A DNA stretch of 64,000 bases from an uncultured Eubacteriales bacterium (GCA_934489735.1 CAKSSR010000010.1:1-64000), one strand, 5' to 3'; positions 51,797-62,129 are shown, counted from the stretch's first letter. Program-made: numbers and translations. Notes: generated from the letters alone by a model not told the origin.

Positions 51797-52609
51797 ATGA
51801 AGTTCAAAGAAAAATATCTATTAGCTTTAGATATCGGAAATACTGATATAGTTTTAGGAATCATAAATGATGAAAATGGAATCTTATGTCATGAATTTAG
51901 GGTAAGATCTGACGTAAACAAAGAATATAATCAATATAAAGAAGAATTTAAAGACATTTTAGAGTCAAATGGTATCAAATTGAATGATTTTTCAGACTGT
52001 ATAATATGTTCGGTTGTCCCGACCTTAACAAATATATGTAAAGGGGTTATACTGGACGTGATAGGGATTGATTCATATATAGTATCGAGTAAAATAGATA
52101 CAGATTTAAAGATAAATGTTCCAAACAGGAGTGAGCTGGGGAATGATTTATTTGTATGTGCATCATATGCGATAAAGAAATATAAGCCGCCTTTAATAAT
52201 ATTTGACTTAGGGACAACGACAACTGTATCAGTGATAAATAAAGAGAGTGAGTTTATTGGATGCATGATAATGCCAGGGATAAAGATATCTTCGGAGATA
52301 TTATCAATAAAAGCGTCTCTTTTGCCTGACATGTTCATAAAAGAGGATGTCAATTTATTAGAAACAACTACAGAGAGATGTATTTCATCAGGAATAATTT
52401 ACGGTCATGCAGCGATGATAGACGGATTGATAGAAAGAATCGACAAATGCATAGGAGAAGAAGCAACAGTGATAGCTACAGGTGGCTCAAGTGGGATAAT
52501 CATACCGAAATGCTACAAAGAAATTAAGCTGGAGAGAGGTTTGATTATGGAAGGTTTATATATGATATATAAGATTATGAGTCAAGAGAAGCAAATGGTA
52601 ACAAGTTAA
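51797..52609 (+). CDS. coaX: Type III pantothenate kinase
   Basis: 270 residues from the ATG at 51797, with GGGGTG at a suitable distance. First step of coenzyme A synthesis. LALDIGNTDIVLGI (phosphate 1 motif D.GNT), RSELGNDLF, IFDLGTTTTVSVI (D.GTA/T motif), GCMIMPGIKIS and TGGSSG near the end are the ASKHA-fold type III signatures. Starts an apparent operon with ptsI and lepA. Confidence 0.93.
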   Translation: MKFKEKYLLALDIGNTDIVLGIINDENGILCHEFRVRSDVNKEYNQYKEEFKDILESNGIKLNDFSDCIICSVVPTLTNICKGVILDVIGIDSYIVSSKIDTDLKINVPNRSELGNDLFVCASYAIKKYKPPLIIFDLGTTTTVSVINKESEFIGCMIMPGIKISSEILSIKASLLPDMFIKEDVNLLETTTERCISSGIIYGHAAMIDGLIERIDKCIGEEATVIATGGSSGIIIPKCYKEIKLERGLIMEGLYMIYKIMSQEKQMVTS

Positions 52610-52640
52610 GTTAATTATTTTTAAGGAAAGGAATAGAGTC

Positions 52641-54266
52641 ATGATAATTTTGAAAGGTTTTAATGCTGCGAAGGGGATAGCATTTGGCAGATTGGTTTTA
52701 TTTGAAAAGAATGAAGAACAAATTCCTAAGTATAGGATTAGCAATGTCAAAGAAGAACTTAATAGATATGAGAATGCGAAAGAAGTTGCCATAGAAGGTT
52801 TAGAAATGTTATATAACAAGTCGTTAAAGAGTTTATCTGAGTCTGACGCTATGATATTTGAGGTTCATAAATTAATGATTCAGGATGAAGAATTTGACAA
52901 ATCTGTAGTAAACTTTATAAAAGAAGAGAAAGTAAATGCCGAGTATGCAGTAAAAAAGACATCTAACAAACTAAAGAAGATATTTATTTCTTTAGATTCT
53001 CAGTATATAAAGAACAGGATAGCAGATATTGAAGACATAACAGAGCGATTGATAAACGTACTTAGCGGAACGACCAAGAGAATTTTACATGACAATGAGC
53101 CCTTTATAGTTATTGCTGAGAATTTGTTTCCAAGTGAGATTATTCAGATTGATAAGCACAACCTAAAAGGAATAGCAACTATGAGAGGATCAGTAAACTC
53201 TCACTCAGTTATACTAGCGGGTGCGATAAATATACCAGCAGTCGTCGGAATTGGAAAGAAGTTGAAAGCTGAGTACAATGGAAAGAAAGCTATCATAGAT
53301 GGATATACTGGAAACTTATATATTAATCCGACCGAAAGTATAATAAATAAATTAAAGCAACGCCAAAAGGCTGATGAAGTAGCAAGGTCGAATTTATTGA
53401 AACTAAAGGATAAAGACAGCGTAACTATAAGCGGAAAGAAGATAAATATTTGTGCAAATGTGAGAAATCTCAAAGAAGTGAATGAAGCGATAGACAATAA
53501 TGTAGAGGGAATTGGACTATTTAGAAGCGAATTCTTATATTTTGGAAGGAGCACTCCACCAAATGAGGAAGAACAGTTTGAAATATATAAAGACGTGGCA
53601 AAGAAAATGGGGAAAAAGAAAGTAGTAATAAGGACACTTGACATGGGAGTAGATAAGAATGTAAACTATCTTAATGTTCCCAAAGAAGAAAACCCAGCGA
53701 TGGGATACAGGGCGATAAGATTATGCTTTGATTATATAGACTTATTTAAAGTGCAGTTAAGAGCAATATACAGAGCAGCATTGTTTGGCAATGTCAATAT
53801 AATGTTTCCTATGATAGCCTCATTGTGGGAAGTAGAGAGAATAAAGGAAATAATTAATGAAGTTAAGTCTGAATTAAAAAAAGAAGGAGTAGCCTATTCC
53901 GATGATGTAAAATTCGGGATAATGATAGAAACTCCGGCGGCAGCATTGATAAGTGATATACTTGCTAAACATGTAGATTTCTTTAGTATAGGAACGAATG
54001 ACTTAAGTCAATATGTTTTAGCAATTGACAGACAGAATGAACAACTTGGTTATTTTTATAATCCTCATCATGAGGCAACATTGAGATTAATAGAAATGAC
54101 TGCAAAAAATGCAAATGATGCAGGAATAGGAGTGAGCATATGTGGAGAATTGGCTGCAGATGTATCATTGACTAAGAGATTTGTATCATGTGGCATAAAT
54201 GAGTTTTCAGTTTCTCCGAGCTTTGTCTTAAAGCTAAAAGATGAAATTTTAAAATTAAATATTTAA
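52641..54266 (+). CDS. ptsI: Phosphoenolpyruvate-protein phosphotransferase (enzyme I)
   Basis: 541 residues. Moves phosphate from PEP to HPr in sugar uptake. GSVNSHSVILAG (phospho-His domain, about 183-194), EGIGLFRSEFLY, NPAMGYRAIRL, FGIMIETPAAAL, SIGTNDLSQY and GVSICGELAAD are all present. It is slightly shorter than typical 570-residue enzyme I. No ptsH lies beside it in this window. Confidence 0.93.
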   Translation: MIILKGFNAAKGIAFGRLVLFEKNEEQIPKYRISNVKEELNRYENAKEVAIEGLEMLYNKSLKSLSESDAMIFEVHKLMIQDEEFDKSVVNFIKEEKVNAEYAVKKTSNKLKKIFISLDSQYIKNRIADIEDITERLINVLSGTTKRILHDNEPFIVIAENLFPSEIIQIDKHNLKGIATMRGSVNSHSVILAGAINIPAVVGIGKKLKAEYNGKKAIIDGYTGNLYINPTESIINKLKQRQKADEVARSNLLKLKDKDSVTISGKKINICANVRNLKEVNEAIDNNVEGIGLFRSEFLYFGRSTPPNEEEQFEIYKDVAKKMGKKKVVIRTLDMGVDKNVNYLNVPKEENPAMGYRAIRLCFDYIDLFKVQLRAIYRAALFGNVNIMFPMIASLWEVERIKEIINEVKSELKKEGVAYSDDVKFGIMIETPAAALISDILAKHVDFFSIGTNDLSQYVLAIDRQNEQLGYFYNPHHEATLRLIEMTAKNANDAGIGVSICGELAADVSLTKRFVSCGINEFSVSPSFVLKLKDEILKLNI

Positions 54267-54283
54267 CAAAGAAGGTGTTGACA

Positions 54284-56092
54284 TTGGGATTTCCAATGGA
54301 GAAGATAAGAAATTTTAGTATAATAGCACATATAGATCACGGAAAGTCAACATTGGCTGACAGAATATTAGAACAAACAGAGTCTGTGTCAGAACGAGAC
54401 ATGGAAGACCAAATACTTGATAATATGGATTTGGAAAGAGAAAGAGGTATAACAATAAAATCTCACGCAGTGACATTAATATATAAGTCGGATGACGGAA
54501 ATGAGTACATGTTTAACCTCATAGACACCCCAGGGCATGTGGACTTTAATTATGAAGTATCAAGATCATTGGCAGCTTGTGAGGGGGCTATATTAGTAGT
54601 GGACGCTTCACAAGGAATAGAAGCTCAAACATTAGCTAATACTTACTTAGCGGTTGATGCAGGACTGGAAGTTGTACCGGTAATTAATAAAATAGACTTG
54701 CCAAGTGCAAATCCAGAGAAGGCTATTGAAGAAATAGAGAATGTAATAGGAATAGACGCATCTGAGGCACCATTGGTATCTGCAAAGTTAGGAACGAATA
54801 TAAAAGCAGTACTAGAAAACATTGTGAAGTTGGTTCCTCCACCAACAGGAGATGACAGTCTTCCATTAAAGGCATTGATATTTGATTCATATTATGATTC
54901 ATATAAGGGAGTTATAATATATGTAAGAGTTATGGAAGGGAAATTAAGAAATAAAGACGAAATTCACCTAATGATGTCAGGATCTGAGTTTACAGTAACA
55001 GAATGTGGCTTTTTGACAGCAACAGGCTTTAATCCTCAAAGCGAATTGTCGGCAGGCGAAGTGGGATATATAGCAGCATCAATAAAAACGTTATCAGATG
55101 CAGAGGTGGGAGATACAGTTACATTGGCTAATAACAGAGCAGACAAGCCCTTGCCAGGATATAGAAAAGTAAATCCAATGGTTTTTTGCGGAATATATCC
55201 AGTTGATGGAGCAAAGTATAACGATTTAAGAGAAGCATTAGAAAAATTGAAACTAAATGATGCATCTTTGCAATTTGAACCGGAGACGTCAGTGGCATTG
55301 GGATTCGGATTTCGTTGTGGGTTTTTAGGACTTCTACATATGGAAGTAATAGAGGAAAGGATAGAACGAGAATTTAATCTAGATTTAATAACAACTGCAC
55401 CAAGCGTTATATATAAGATAACAAAGACTAGCGGAGAGGTATTGTATATAGACAATCCGACAAATTATCCAAACCCAGCAGAGATCCAAATAGCAGAAGA
55501 ACCAATAGTAGAAGCACATATATATTCTCCATCAGAATTCATTGGGAACATAATGGAATTATGTCAAGAACGAAGAGGAGTTTATAAAGATATAAAATAT
55601 ATTGACTCGGATAGGGTGGATATAGGATATGAGATGCCATTGAATGAAATTGTTTATGATTTCTTTGACAGCATTAAATCAAAAACTAAGGGATATGCAT
55701 CATTTGATTACGAAATGAAGGATTATTCTGCGTCGGACTTAGTAAAATTAGATATTTTGTTAAACGGAGAGGTTGTAGACGCACTTTCATTTATAGTTCA
55801 TAGAGAGAAAGCATATCCAAGAGCTAGAAGAATGGCAGAAAAATTAAAGGAAAAGATACCAAGACAACTGTTTGAAATACCTATTCAGGCGGCAATATCA
55901 GGCAAGATTATAGCAAGAGAGACAGTTAAAGCATTGAGAAAAGACGTTTTGGCAAAGTGCTATGGAGGAGATATAACTAGAAAGAAGAAGTTATTAGAAA
56001 AACAGAAGGAGGGCAAGAAGAAAATGCGTCAATTGGGTTCTGTTGAGGTGCCATCAGACGTATTTATGTCTGTATTGAAATTAGATGACTAG
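54284..56092 (+). CDS. lepA: Elongation factor 4
   Basis: Translational GTPase that acts on stalled or pre-translocation ribosomes. G1 AHIDHGKST, switch I RERGITIKS, G3 DTPGHVDF, G4 NKID, and the LepA-specific CFGFRCGFLGLLH-like block (GFGFRCGFLGLLHME), with a C-terminal KKLLEKQKEGKKKMR end. The TTG at 54284 is favoured because AGAAGG lies 8 bases upstream; ATG 54296 is too far from it. Confidence 0.95.
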   Translation: MGFPMEKIRNFSIIAHIDHGKSTLADRILEQTESVSERDMEDQILDNMDLERERGITIKSHAVTLIYKSDDGNEYMFNLIDTPGHVDFNYEVSRSLAACEGAILVVDASQGIEAQTLANTYLAVDAGLEVVPVINKIDLPSANPEKAIEEIENVIGIDASEAPLVSAKLGTNIKAVLENIVKLVPPPTGDDSLPLKALIFDSYYDSYKGVIIYVRVMEGKLRNKDEIHLMMSGSEFTVTECGFLTATGFNPQSELSAGEVGYIAASIKTLSDAEVGDTVTLANNRADKPLPGYRKVNPMVFCGIYPVDGAKYNDLREALEKLKLNDASLQFEPETSVALGFGFRCGFLGLLHMEVIEERIEREFNLDLITTAPSVIYKITKTSGEVLYIDNPTNYPNPAEIQIAEEPIVEAHIYSPSEFIGNIMELCQERRGVYKDIKYIDSDRVDIGYEMPLNEIVYDFFDSIKSKTKGYASFDYEMKDYSASDLVKLDILLNGEVVDALSFIVHREKAYPRARRMAEKLKEKIPRQLFEIPIQAAISGKIIARETVKALRKDVLAKCYGGDITRKKKLLEKQKEGKKKMRQLGSVEVPSDVFMSVLKLDD

Positions 56093-57191
56093 AAATATAG
56101 GATTATATATACATGTACCATTTTGTAAAAAGAAGTGTCCGTATTGCAATTTCTACTCGACTTTACCAAATGATGAATTGATGGATAAATATGTGGATGA
56201 AATATGTTGCAATCTGGACAACTGGAGTGATAAAATAGATTCAAAAGCCGACACATTGTATTTTGGAGGAGGGACACCAAGTCTTTTGGGATGGAATAGA
56301 CTTGGGTTGATAATTGACAAAGTTAAAGAACGATTTAAAATATCAGAGAAAGATGAAGTAACTTTAGAATTAAATCCAAATGACTTAAGTTTAGAAGATT
56401 TAAAAAAATTCTTTGATATAGGAATAAATAGGTTATCCATGGGAATACAATCTTTTAATGATGAAGAACTTTTAATGCTTGGTAGAAGTAATAGCGTCGA
56501 GACATCAAAAAAGACGATATTTTTAGCAAAAAGTGCAGGATTTGATAACATATCTGCAGACTTGATGATAGCAATACCAAAGCAAAGTCAAGAAAGTTTA
56601 AGACAATCTATAAGGATGTGTAAAGAAATGGACTTGAAACATGTATCGGCATATATCTTGAAGGTAGAAAAAGGGACTCGTTATTTTAGCTTAAGGGACA
56701 GTTTGGGAATACCAGATGAAGATAAAACGAGTGAACTTTATTTTGATACTTGTGATCTTTTAGAAGATATTGGAATGAAACAATATGAAATATCTAACTT
56801 TGCTATCCCAGGCTTTGAAAGTAAGCATAATTTGAAATATTGGAATATGGAAGAGTATTTAGGATTAGGACCCTCGGCTCACTCTTTTTTAAATGGAATT
56901 AGGTTTTTTTATAAAAATTCATTGAAAGACTTTATGAACGAGAATAGAGAAGAATATGAATCTAAGGGAGGAAGTGAAGAAGAATATGCAATGCTTAGAT
57001 TGAGACTCAGAGAAGGCTTGACTAATGAAGAATATAGAAAAAGATTTAAAAAAGATATCCCTGACGAATATTTAAAAAAAGCAAGACTATATGAGCCATA
57101 TGGAGTGGTAGAGATAAAGGATAACAATTCAATTCGTTTGACTAGGGAAGGATATATTGTTTCAAATTATATAATATCTAGAATAATTTAA
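56085..57191 (+). CDS. hemW: Radical SAM heme chaperone HemW-like protein
   Basis: 368 residues. Starts GLYIHVPFCKKKCPYCNFYS with the CxxxCxxC cluster motif plus the extra Cys... Phe typical of HemW/HemN-like proteins. Then FGGGTPS, LNPNDL, GIQSFNDEEL, and the C-terminal HemN domain (GLGPSAHSF). Such proteins deliver heme; many were misannotated as HemN. Overlaps lepA by 8 bases, a common pairing in Firmicutes. Confidence 0.92.
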   Translation: MTRNIGLYIHVPFCKKKCPYCNFYSTLPNDELMDKYVDEICCNLDNWSDKIDSKADTLYFGGGTPSLLGWNRLGLIIDKVKERFKISEKDEVTLELNPNDLSLEDLKKFFDIGINRLSMGIQSFNDEELLMLGRSNSVETSKKTIFLAKSAGFDNISADLMIAIPKQSQESLRQSIRMCKEMDLKHVSAYILKVEKGTRYFSLRDSLGIPDEDKTSELYFDTCDLLEDIGMKQYEISNFAIPGFESKHNLKYWNMEEYLGLGPSAHSFLNGIRFFYKNSLKDFMNENREEYESKGGSEEEYAMLRLRLREGLTNEEYRKRFKKDIPDEYLKKARLYEPYGVVEIKDNNSIRLTREGYIVSNYIISRII

Positions 57192-57208
57192 CAAAAGGGG
57201 AACTGAAT

Positions 57209-57967
57209 ATGTTTAAGAAGTTATTAGGAGTGTTAGTAGTGTTAGTGGGAGCCTTATGTATATTTGGATGGAATAGCAAAGGGGATAGCAGTGTACCATA
57301 TCAATTGAGAAATCCTAAGAAAAATGAAGAGATAGCTGTTATCAAAACTAATAAAGGGGAAATAAAAATTAAGTTTTTCCCAGAGGAAGCACCTAAAGCT
57401 GTAGAAAACTTTAAGACTCATGCAAAAGAAGGATACTATAACAATCAAATCTTTCACAGAGTAATAAAGGATTTCATGATCCAGGGAGGAGATCCAACAG
57501 GAACAGGCAGAGGTGGAGAAAGCATATATGGAAAACCATTTGAAGATGAGTTTAGCGACAAATTGGTCAATATAAGTGGAGCTTTATCAATGGCTAATGC
57601 AGGGAAGGATACGAATCAGAGTCAGTTTTTTATAAATTATATGGACAAAGAACAATTTAATGGCTGGGATACTTATCAAAAGATATATGACCAATATGCA
57701 AAGAGCCCAGAAGTAGTATCAAAGTACTACAAATCTATAGTTGACATGTCAAAGATAACTGAAGAGATAAAACAATTATACATAGATCACGGAGGAAATC
57801 CTCATTTAGACGGTGCATTTAACGTAAATGGTACAGGACATACAGTTTTTGGACAGGTTTACGAAGGGTTAGACGTTGTAAAAGAAATTTCACAGGTTGA
57901 GACCAATGAAATGGATGCTCCTTTAGAAAATGTTGTAATCGAAGAGATAAGAATAGAAAAAGCATAA
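57209..57967 (+). CDS. Exported cyclophilin-type peptidyl-prolyl isomerase
   Basis: 252 residues. Signal or anchor segment 1-21 (LLGVLVVLVGALCIFGW). Cyclophilin core: FPEEAPKAVENF, FHRVIKDFMIQGGDPTGTG (catalytic Arg, FMIQGGD), GALSMANAG, NQSQFFI. An insertion of about 50 helical residues (GWDTYQKIY...LYIDHGG) lies before the final TVFGQVYEGLDVV. Assists folding of exported proteins. Followed by a terminator. Confidence 0.88.
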   Translation: MFKKLLGVLVVLVGALCIFGWNSKGDSSVPYQLRNPKKNEEIAVIKTNKGEIKIKFFPEEAPKAVENFKTHAKEGYYNNQIFHRVIKDFMIQGGDPTGTGRGGESIYGKPFEDEFSDKLVNISGALSMANAGKDTNQSQFFINYMDKEQFNGWDTYQKIYDQYAKSPEVVSKYYKSIVDMSKITEEIKQLYIDHGGNPHLDGAFNVNGTGHTVFGQVYEGLDVVKEISQVETNEMDAPLENVVIEEIRIEKA

Positions 57968-57980
57968 GAAAGTATTAAAG

Positions 57981-58020
57981 AACTGCAGACTATTTTATAA
58001 TAATAGGGATGCAGTTTTTT
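57981..58020 (+). terminator. Terminator of the coaX-cyclophilin run
   Basis: AACTGCA (57981-57987) pairs with TGCAGTT (58010-58016), followed by T6. 58021-58206 is AT-rich with no gene. Confidence 0.8.
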
Positions 58021-58206
58021 ATATATATTTGAATATACAAATACATATTTGAAAAACATATTATAGAAGCCAGCAAATTGATAAAAAAAAATTAAAAATT
58101 TTACAAAATATGATTCTAACTTATTACAACTGGTAACAAATAAAACAACGAGTGTAACTACTTTAGGGCTACTTTACTTATAAAATTTCAAAATAAAATA
58201 TTAAAC

Positions 58207-58235
58207 TTGAAAATTTTGTTCATATAGTGTATAAT
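58207..58235 (+). promoter_or_regulatory. Promoter of the pst operon
   Basis: TTGAAA (58207-58212), 17 bases, TATAAT (58230-58235). Repeated TTACA-like words around 58100-58135 could be part of a Pho box but spacing is irregular, so PhoP control is only inferred. Confidence 0.65.
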
Positions 58236-58246
58236 GAGTAAAAATT

Positions 58247-58260
58247 GGTAGGTAACTACC
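58247..58260 (+). promoter_or_regulatory. Small GNRA hairpin in the pstS leader
   Basis: GGTAG-GTAA-CTACC, a 5-bp stem with a GNRA tetraloop, lies right upstream of the AAAGGGG site. It may stabilise the mRNA end. Confidence 0.4.
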
Positions 58261-58285
58261 TTCGAAAGGGGATGATTCGTTTTCA

Positions 58286-59137
58286 ATGATTAATCATAAG
58301 ATCAAAGCTTTGGTTATCGGTTTATTGATTACTATGCTAGGCGGTTGTAAAGTTATTAACCCATCTTACGTAGACGATGACATAGGTAAGAAATATAATA
58401 ATATACTTACAATAGATGGATCAACTTCTATGACTAAATTATGTAACTCTTTAGGAGAAGTATTTATGTCACAGTATCCGGGAACATCAGTTGAGAAATT
58501 GGATACAGGGTCATCAGCTTCAGTTGAATCAGTCATAGATGGATCATCACAAATTGGAGCTTTGTCTAGAAAATTGAATAACAGGGAACCAATTGATAAG
58601 CTGAATGTAATTAAAATAGCCGATGACGGGATATGCATTATTGTAAATAAGGATAATGCAGTAAATGACTTGAGTAAAGAAGAAATATATCAAATCTTTA
58701 CGAAAAGTATAACCAATTGGAAGGAACTGAATGGAAAAGATGAGAAAATTGTTTTAATTGGCAGAGAAGAAGCATCAGGAACTAAGGATGGATTTGAAGA
58801 AAGCTTTAACTTGGTAGGAAAATGTAAGTATGATGCTATATTTTCTGAATCAGGCGACATATTATCGCAAGTGGGAAGCGATGAAAATTCAATAGGATAT
58901 GTTTCAATGGCTTCTAAATCGGATAATGTTAAGATTGTCTCTATAGACGGAATTGAACCAACATTTGATAATATAGAAAAGGGAATTTATCCAGTTGTTA
59001 GACCTTTTATAATGATTTATATGAATAATAATAGGAATCCTTTGATAAGTAAATGGTTTGATTTTGTATTTTCAGAGAAAGGAAAAGAAATTATTAAAAA
59101 GGAAGGATTTATTGTGAAGGGTGATGCTTATGAATGA
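58286..59137 (+). CDS. pstS: Phosphate-binding lipoprotein PstS
   Basis: 283 residues. Lipoprotein signal with lipobox LGGC (Cys about 21). The phosphate-binding family segments are IDGSTSMTKLCNSL, GSSASVESVIDGSSQIGALSR, and GREEASGTKDGFEE. Captures phosphate outside the membrane for PstCA. First gene of pstSCAB-phoU-phoPR. Confidence 0.92.
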   Translation: MINHKIKALVIGLLITMLGGCKVINPSYVDDDIGKKYNNILTIDGSTSMTKLCNSLGEVFMSQYPGTSVEKLDTGSSASVESVIDGSSQIGALSRKLNNREPIDKLNVIKIADDGICIIVNKDNAVNDLSKEEIYQIFTKSITNWKELNGKDEKIVLIGREEASGTKDGFEESFNLVGKCKYDAIFSESGDILSQVGSDENSIGYVSMASKSDNVKIVSIDGIEPTFDNIEKGIYPVVRPFIMIYMNNNRNPLISKWFDFVFSEKGKEIIKKEGFIVKGDAYE

Positions 59138-60434
59138 TATACTATTGCTTATAAAATCTAAGAAAAAATCAATATTTTTCTTCTTCTTTTTGTTTTTTGC
59201 TGGGTTGTCAACGGCATCGAACTTGTTTTCGTTTGCACAATTTAAGTTGGATAACAAAGTTTATATCGTTTCTGCAGCTGACATGATGATCTCTAGAGGA
59301 TTTAATTACAATGATCACATTGTACCTATCAATTTTATATTTAAATTGATATTATTTGCTTCCATGATTATACCGATTGTAGCAATTTGCCTTACTTTAT
59401 CAAAGAAGAATAAGATATCTTCATATCTTTTATTATCTGGGGCATTGGTCGAGATATCATTGGTCTTTATGATATACATGTTTAAGAATTTGCCAGAGAT
59501 CAATGAGGTTGAAGTATACTTTACTTGGCCATTCTTTACTATTATAATTTCTAACGTCATAGCTTCACTTTTATCGATTTTGATTGTAGGAATTGAAGAA
59601 TTGGCAGAATTGGTCTTCTTTTTGTTTGCATTTTTATCAGTTTTTATAGTTTCGGTCATAACAATTTACATCTTTGTAAGCGGAGTACCGGCAATTTCAA
59701 AGATAGGCTTTAATAATTTTATATTTGGTACCGAATGGAACCCAGACGGTAATAAATATGGAATATTGCCATTGATTTTATCATCAATTATTGGAACAAT
59801 AGGAGCAATTTTGATAGGAGTACCAATAGGAGTATTGACAGCAGTATTTCTCTCAGAAATGCAATTAAAGTTTGTACCAAAGATAGTAAGACCAACAATT
59901 CAACTATTAGCAGGAATACCATCGGTTGTATACGGATTCTTTGGAATGTTGATAATAGTTCCAGTGATTAGGAAAGTATTTAAAGGAATGACGATAGGGC
60001 ACAGCCTTCTAGCCGTAATAATGATATTATCAATAATGATATTGCCGACAGTTGTTAGTATTTCAGAGAATGCATTAAGGTCTGTGCCGGACTCATATAG
60101 GGAAGCATCACTGGCACTGGGCGCAACTAAAATAACGACTATTTTTAAGATTGTAATACCAGCAGCTAAGTCTGGGATACTATCTGGCATAGTTTTAGGA
60201 GTGGGTAGAGCAATTGGAGAGACAATGGCTGTGATAATGGTTGCTGGGAATGTAGTTAATATGCCACATTTATTAAAAAGTGTGAGATTACTCACGACTG
60301 GAATAGTACTTGAGTTACCTTACTCAACGGGGATACATCGACAGGCATTATTTTCGATAGGATTAGTACTGTTTGTCTTCATAGTGATAATAAATATATC
60401 ATTTACAGTCTTATCAGGCAAAAATAAAGAGTAA
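59130..60434 (+). CDS. pstC: Phosphate ABC transporter permease PstC
   Basis: 434 residues, longer than usual (about 300). Residues 1-170 carry four extra hydrophobic segments not found in standard PstC (AGLSTASNLFSF, LILFASMIIPIVAICL, ...). The C-terminal 260 residues are the normal permease with FGTEWNPDGNKYGILPLI, GIPSVVYGFFG and the EAA loop ASLALGATKITTIFKIVIPA. The ATG at 59130 fits an AAGGGTG site; earlier codons overlap it. It overlaps pstS by 8 bases. Confidence 0.9.
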   Translation: MNDILLLIKSKKKSIFFFFFLFFAGLSTASNLFSFAQFKLDNKVYIVSAADMMISRGFNYNDHIVPINFIFKLILFASMIIPIVAICLTLSKKNKISSYLLLSGALVEISLVFMIYMFKNLPEINEVEVYFTWPFFTIIISNVIASLLSILIVGIEELAELVFFLFAFLSVFIVSVITIYIFVSGVPAISKIGFNNFIFGTEWNPDGNKYGILPLILSSIIGTIGAILIGVPIGVLTAVFLSEMQLKFVPKIVRPTIQLLAGIPSVVYGFFGMLIIVPVIRKVFKGMTIGHSLLAVIMILSIMILPTVVSISENALRSVPDSYREASLALGATKITTIFKIVIPAAKSGILSGIVLGVGRAIGETMAVIMVAGNVVNMPHLLKSVRLLTTGIVLELPYSTGIHRQALFSIGLVLFVFIVIINISFTVLSGKNKE

Positions 60435-60450
60435 GGGAGGAATAGATATT

Positions 60451-61332
60451 ATGAATAAAAGAGAGTCAATATATTCAAAGAAGAGTTACATTGGGGATGC
60501 AATTTTAAAGTTCTTTATATATTTTTCAGCATTTGCTTGCGTTTTTGTATTAGGATTTATAATTTTTTACATTCTATCAAATGGGATGAAGTATATTACG
60601 ATTGATTTACTAACGAAGCCATACTCTGAGAATAATGAAGAGATGAAAGGCATATTACCGATGATAATCAATACGTTTTATATAATTATAATAACTTTGA
60701 TCATATCTGTACCAATAGGGATTTCAGCAGCAATATACATGACGCAATATGCTAAGCAAAGCAGACTGTTAAGGCTGATAAGATTCACCACAGAGGTACT
60801 ATCAGGGATACCATCTATAATATTTGGCTTGTTTGGATTTATAATATTTTGCGGAATGTTTAGGATGGGTACGTCAATATTATCAGGCTGTTTAACGATG
60901 ACACTTTGTATATTACCGACGATAATAAGAACAACAGAGGAATCTCTTCTTTCTGTACCAGAGTTTTACAAAGAAGGAGCTTTAGCATTAGGAGCAGGCA
61001 AATTCAAAGTAATAATGCAAATAGTTTTACCTTGTGCACTTCCAGGGATCATAACGTCTATTATCTTAGCGATAGGAAGGATAGTCGGAGAGTCTGCAGC
61101 ATTATTATATACATCTGGTATGGCATATAACATGCCGAATGACATATTTTCGCATATAATGCATAGCGGAAGGACATTGACATTGCATTTGTTTAGAATA
61201 GCAAAGCAAGCGGACACATCAGATTCACTTGGGATAGCATTTGCCATCTCAGCGATATTGTTGATTTTAGTATTTTTAATCAATATAATGGTTACGTTGC
61301 CAAAAAGAATAATAGATAAAAGAATGAAGTAA
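60451..61332 (+). CDS. pstA: Phosphate ABC transporter permease PstA
   Basis: 293 residues, six membrane helices. GIPSIIFGLFGFIIF and the EAA loop GALALGAGKFKVIMQIVLPCALPGI are the PstA signatures. Partner of PstC in the membrane channel. GGGAGG site before ATG. Confidence 0.93.
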   Translation: MNKRESIYSKKSYIGDAILKFFIYFSAFACVFVLGFIIFYILSNGMKYITIDLLTKPYSENNEEMKGILPMIINTFYIIIITLIISVPIGISAAIYMTQYAKQSRLLRLIRFTTEVLSGIPSIIFGLFGFIIFCGMFRMGTSILSGCLTMTLCILPTIIRTTEESLLSVPEFYKEGALALGAGKFKVIMQIVLPCALPGIITSIILAIGRIVGESAALLYTSGMAYNMPNDIFSHIMHSGRTLTLHLFRIAKQADTSDSLGIAFAISAILLILVFLINIMVTLPKRIIDKRMK

Positions 61333-61345
61333 AGGAGAAAGAGAG

Positions 61346-62110
61346 GTGGTTAATACGAGCACAAAGATTTTAATAAAAGATTTAAATTTATACTACGGAG
61401 ACTTTTGGGCATTGAAAGGTATAAACTTAGAGATACCGACGAACCGAGTTACAGCTTTTATAGGGCCATCAGGATGTGGCAAGTCGACATGTTTAAAGTC
61501 GATAAATAGAATGAATGACTTAGTTGACAAATGCAAGATTGAGGGCAAAATAATGATAGACGGCGAAGATATTTATGATCCAAGGACTGACATAAATTTA
61601 TTAAGGAAAAGGGCCGGAATGGTATTTCAGAAGCCGAATCCATTCCCGATGAGCATATATGACAATGTGGCATATGGGCCGAGGATCCATGGGATAAAGA
61701 GCAAGAAAGAACTGGATATAATAGTGGAAAGGTCGTTAAAGAGTGGGGCATTGTGGGAAGACGTAAAGGACAGACTAAAGAAGTCAGCATTAGGATTATC
61801 AGGAGGGCAGCAACAGAGATTATGTATAGCGAGGGCACTGGCTGTCCAACCAGACATAATTTTAATGGACGAGCCGACATCAGCATTAGATCCGATATCG
61901 ACATTGAAAGTAGAGGACTTGATAAGTGAACTAAGGGGGAACTATACAGTTGTAATAGTGACTCATAACATGCAACAAGCGGCCAGAGTTTCTGACAAAA
62001 CGGCATTCTTTTTGATGGGGGAGTTGGTAGAATTCAACAGCACATCGAAAATTTTTAACAGTCCTATTGATAAAAGGACAGAGGAATATATAACTGGAAG
62101 GTTTGGATAA
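61346..62110 (+). CDS. pstB: Phosphate ABC transporter ATP-binding protein PstB
   Basis: 254 residues. Walker A GPSGCGKST, PstB-typical GMVFQKPNPFPMSIYDNVAYG, signature LSGGQQQRLCIARAL, Walker B IILMDEPTSALDP, and THNMQQAARVSD. GTG start. Powers PstCA and overlaps nothing but lies 13 bases after pstA. Confidence 0.95.
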   Translation: MVNTSTKILIKDLNLYYGDFWALKGINLEIPTNRVTAFIGPSGCGKSTCLKSINRMNDLVDKCKIEGKIMIDGEDIYDPRTDINLLRKRAGMVFQKPNPFPMSIYDNVAYGPRIHGIKSKKELDIIVERSLKSGALWEDVKDRLKKSALGLSGGQQQRLCIARALAVQPDIILMDEPTSALDPISTLKVEDLISELRGNYTVVIVTHNMQQAARVSDKTAFFLMGELVEFNSTSKIFNSPIDKRTEEYITGRFG

Positions 62111-62129
62111 GAAGGGAGTGAAAAAATTT

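Noticed and set aside
58100..58200. Pho box upstream of pstS
   Set aside because: TTACA-like words occur but without the regular spacing needed, in a region where such words are common by chance.
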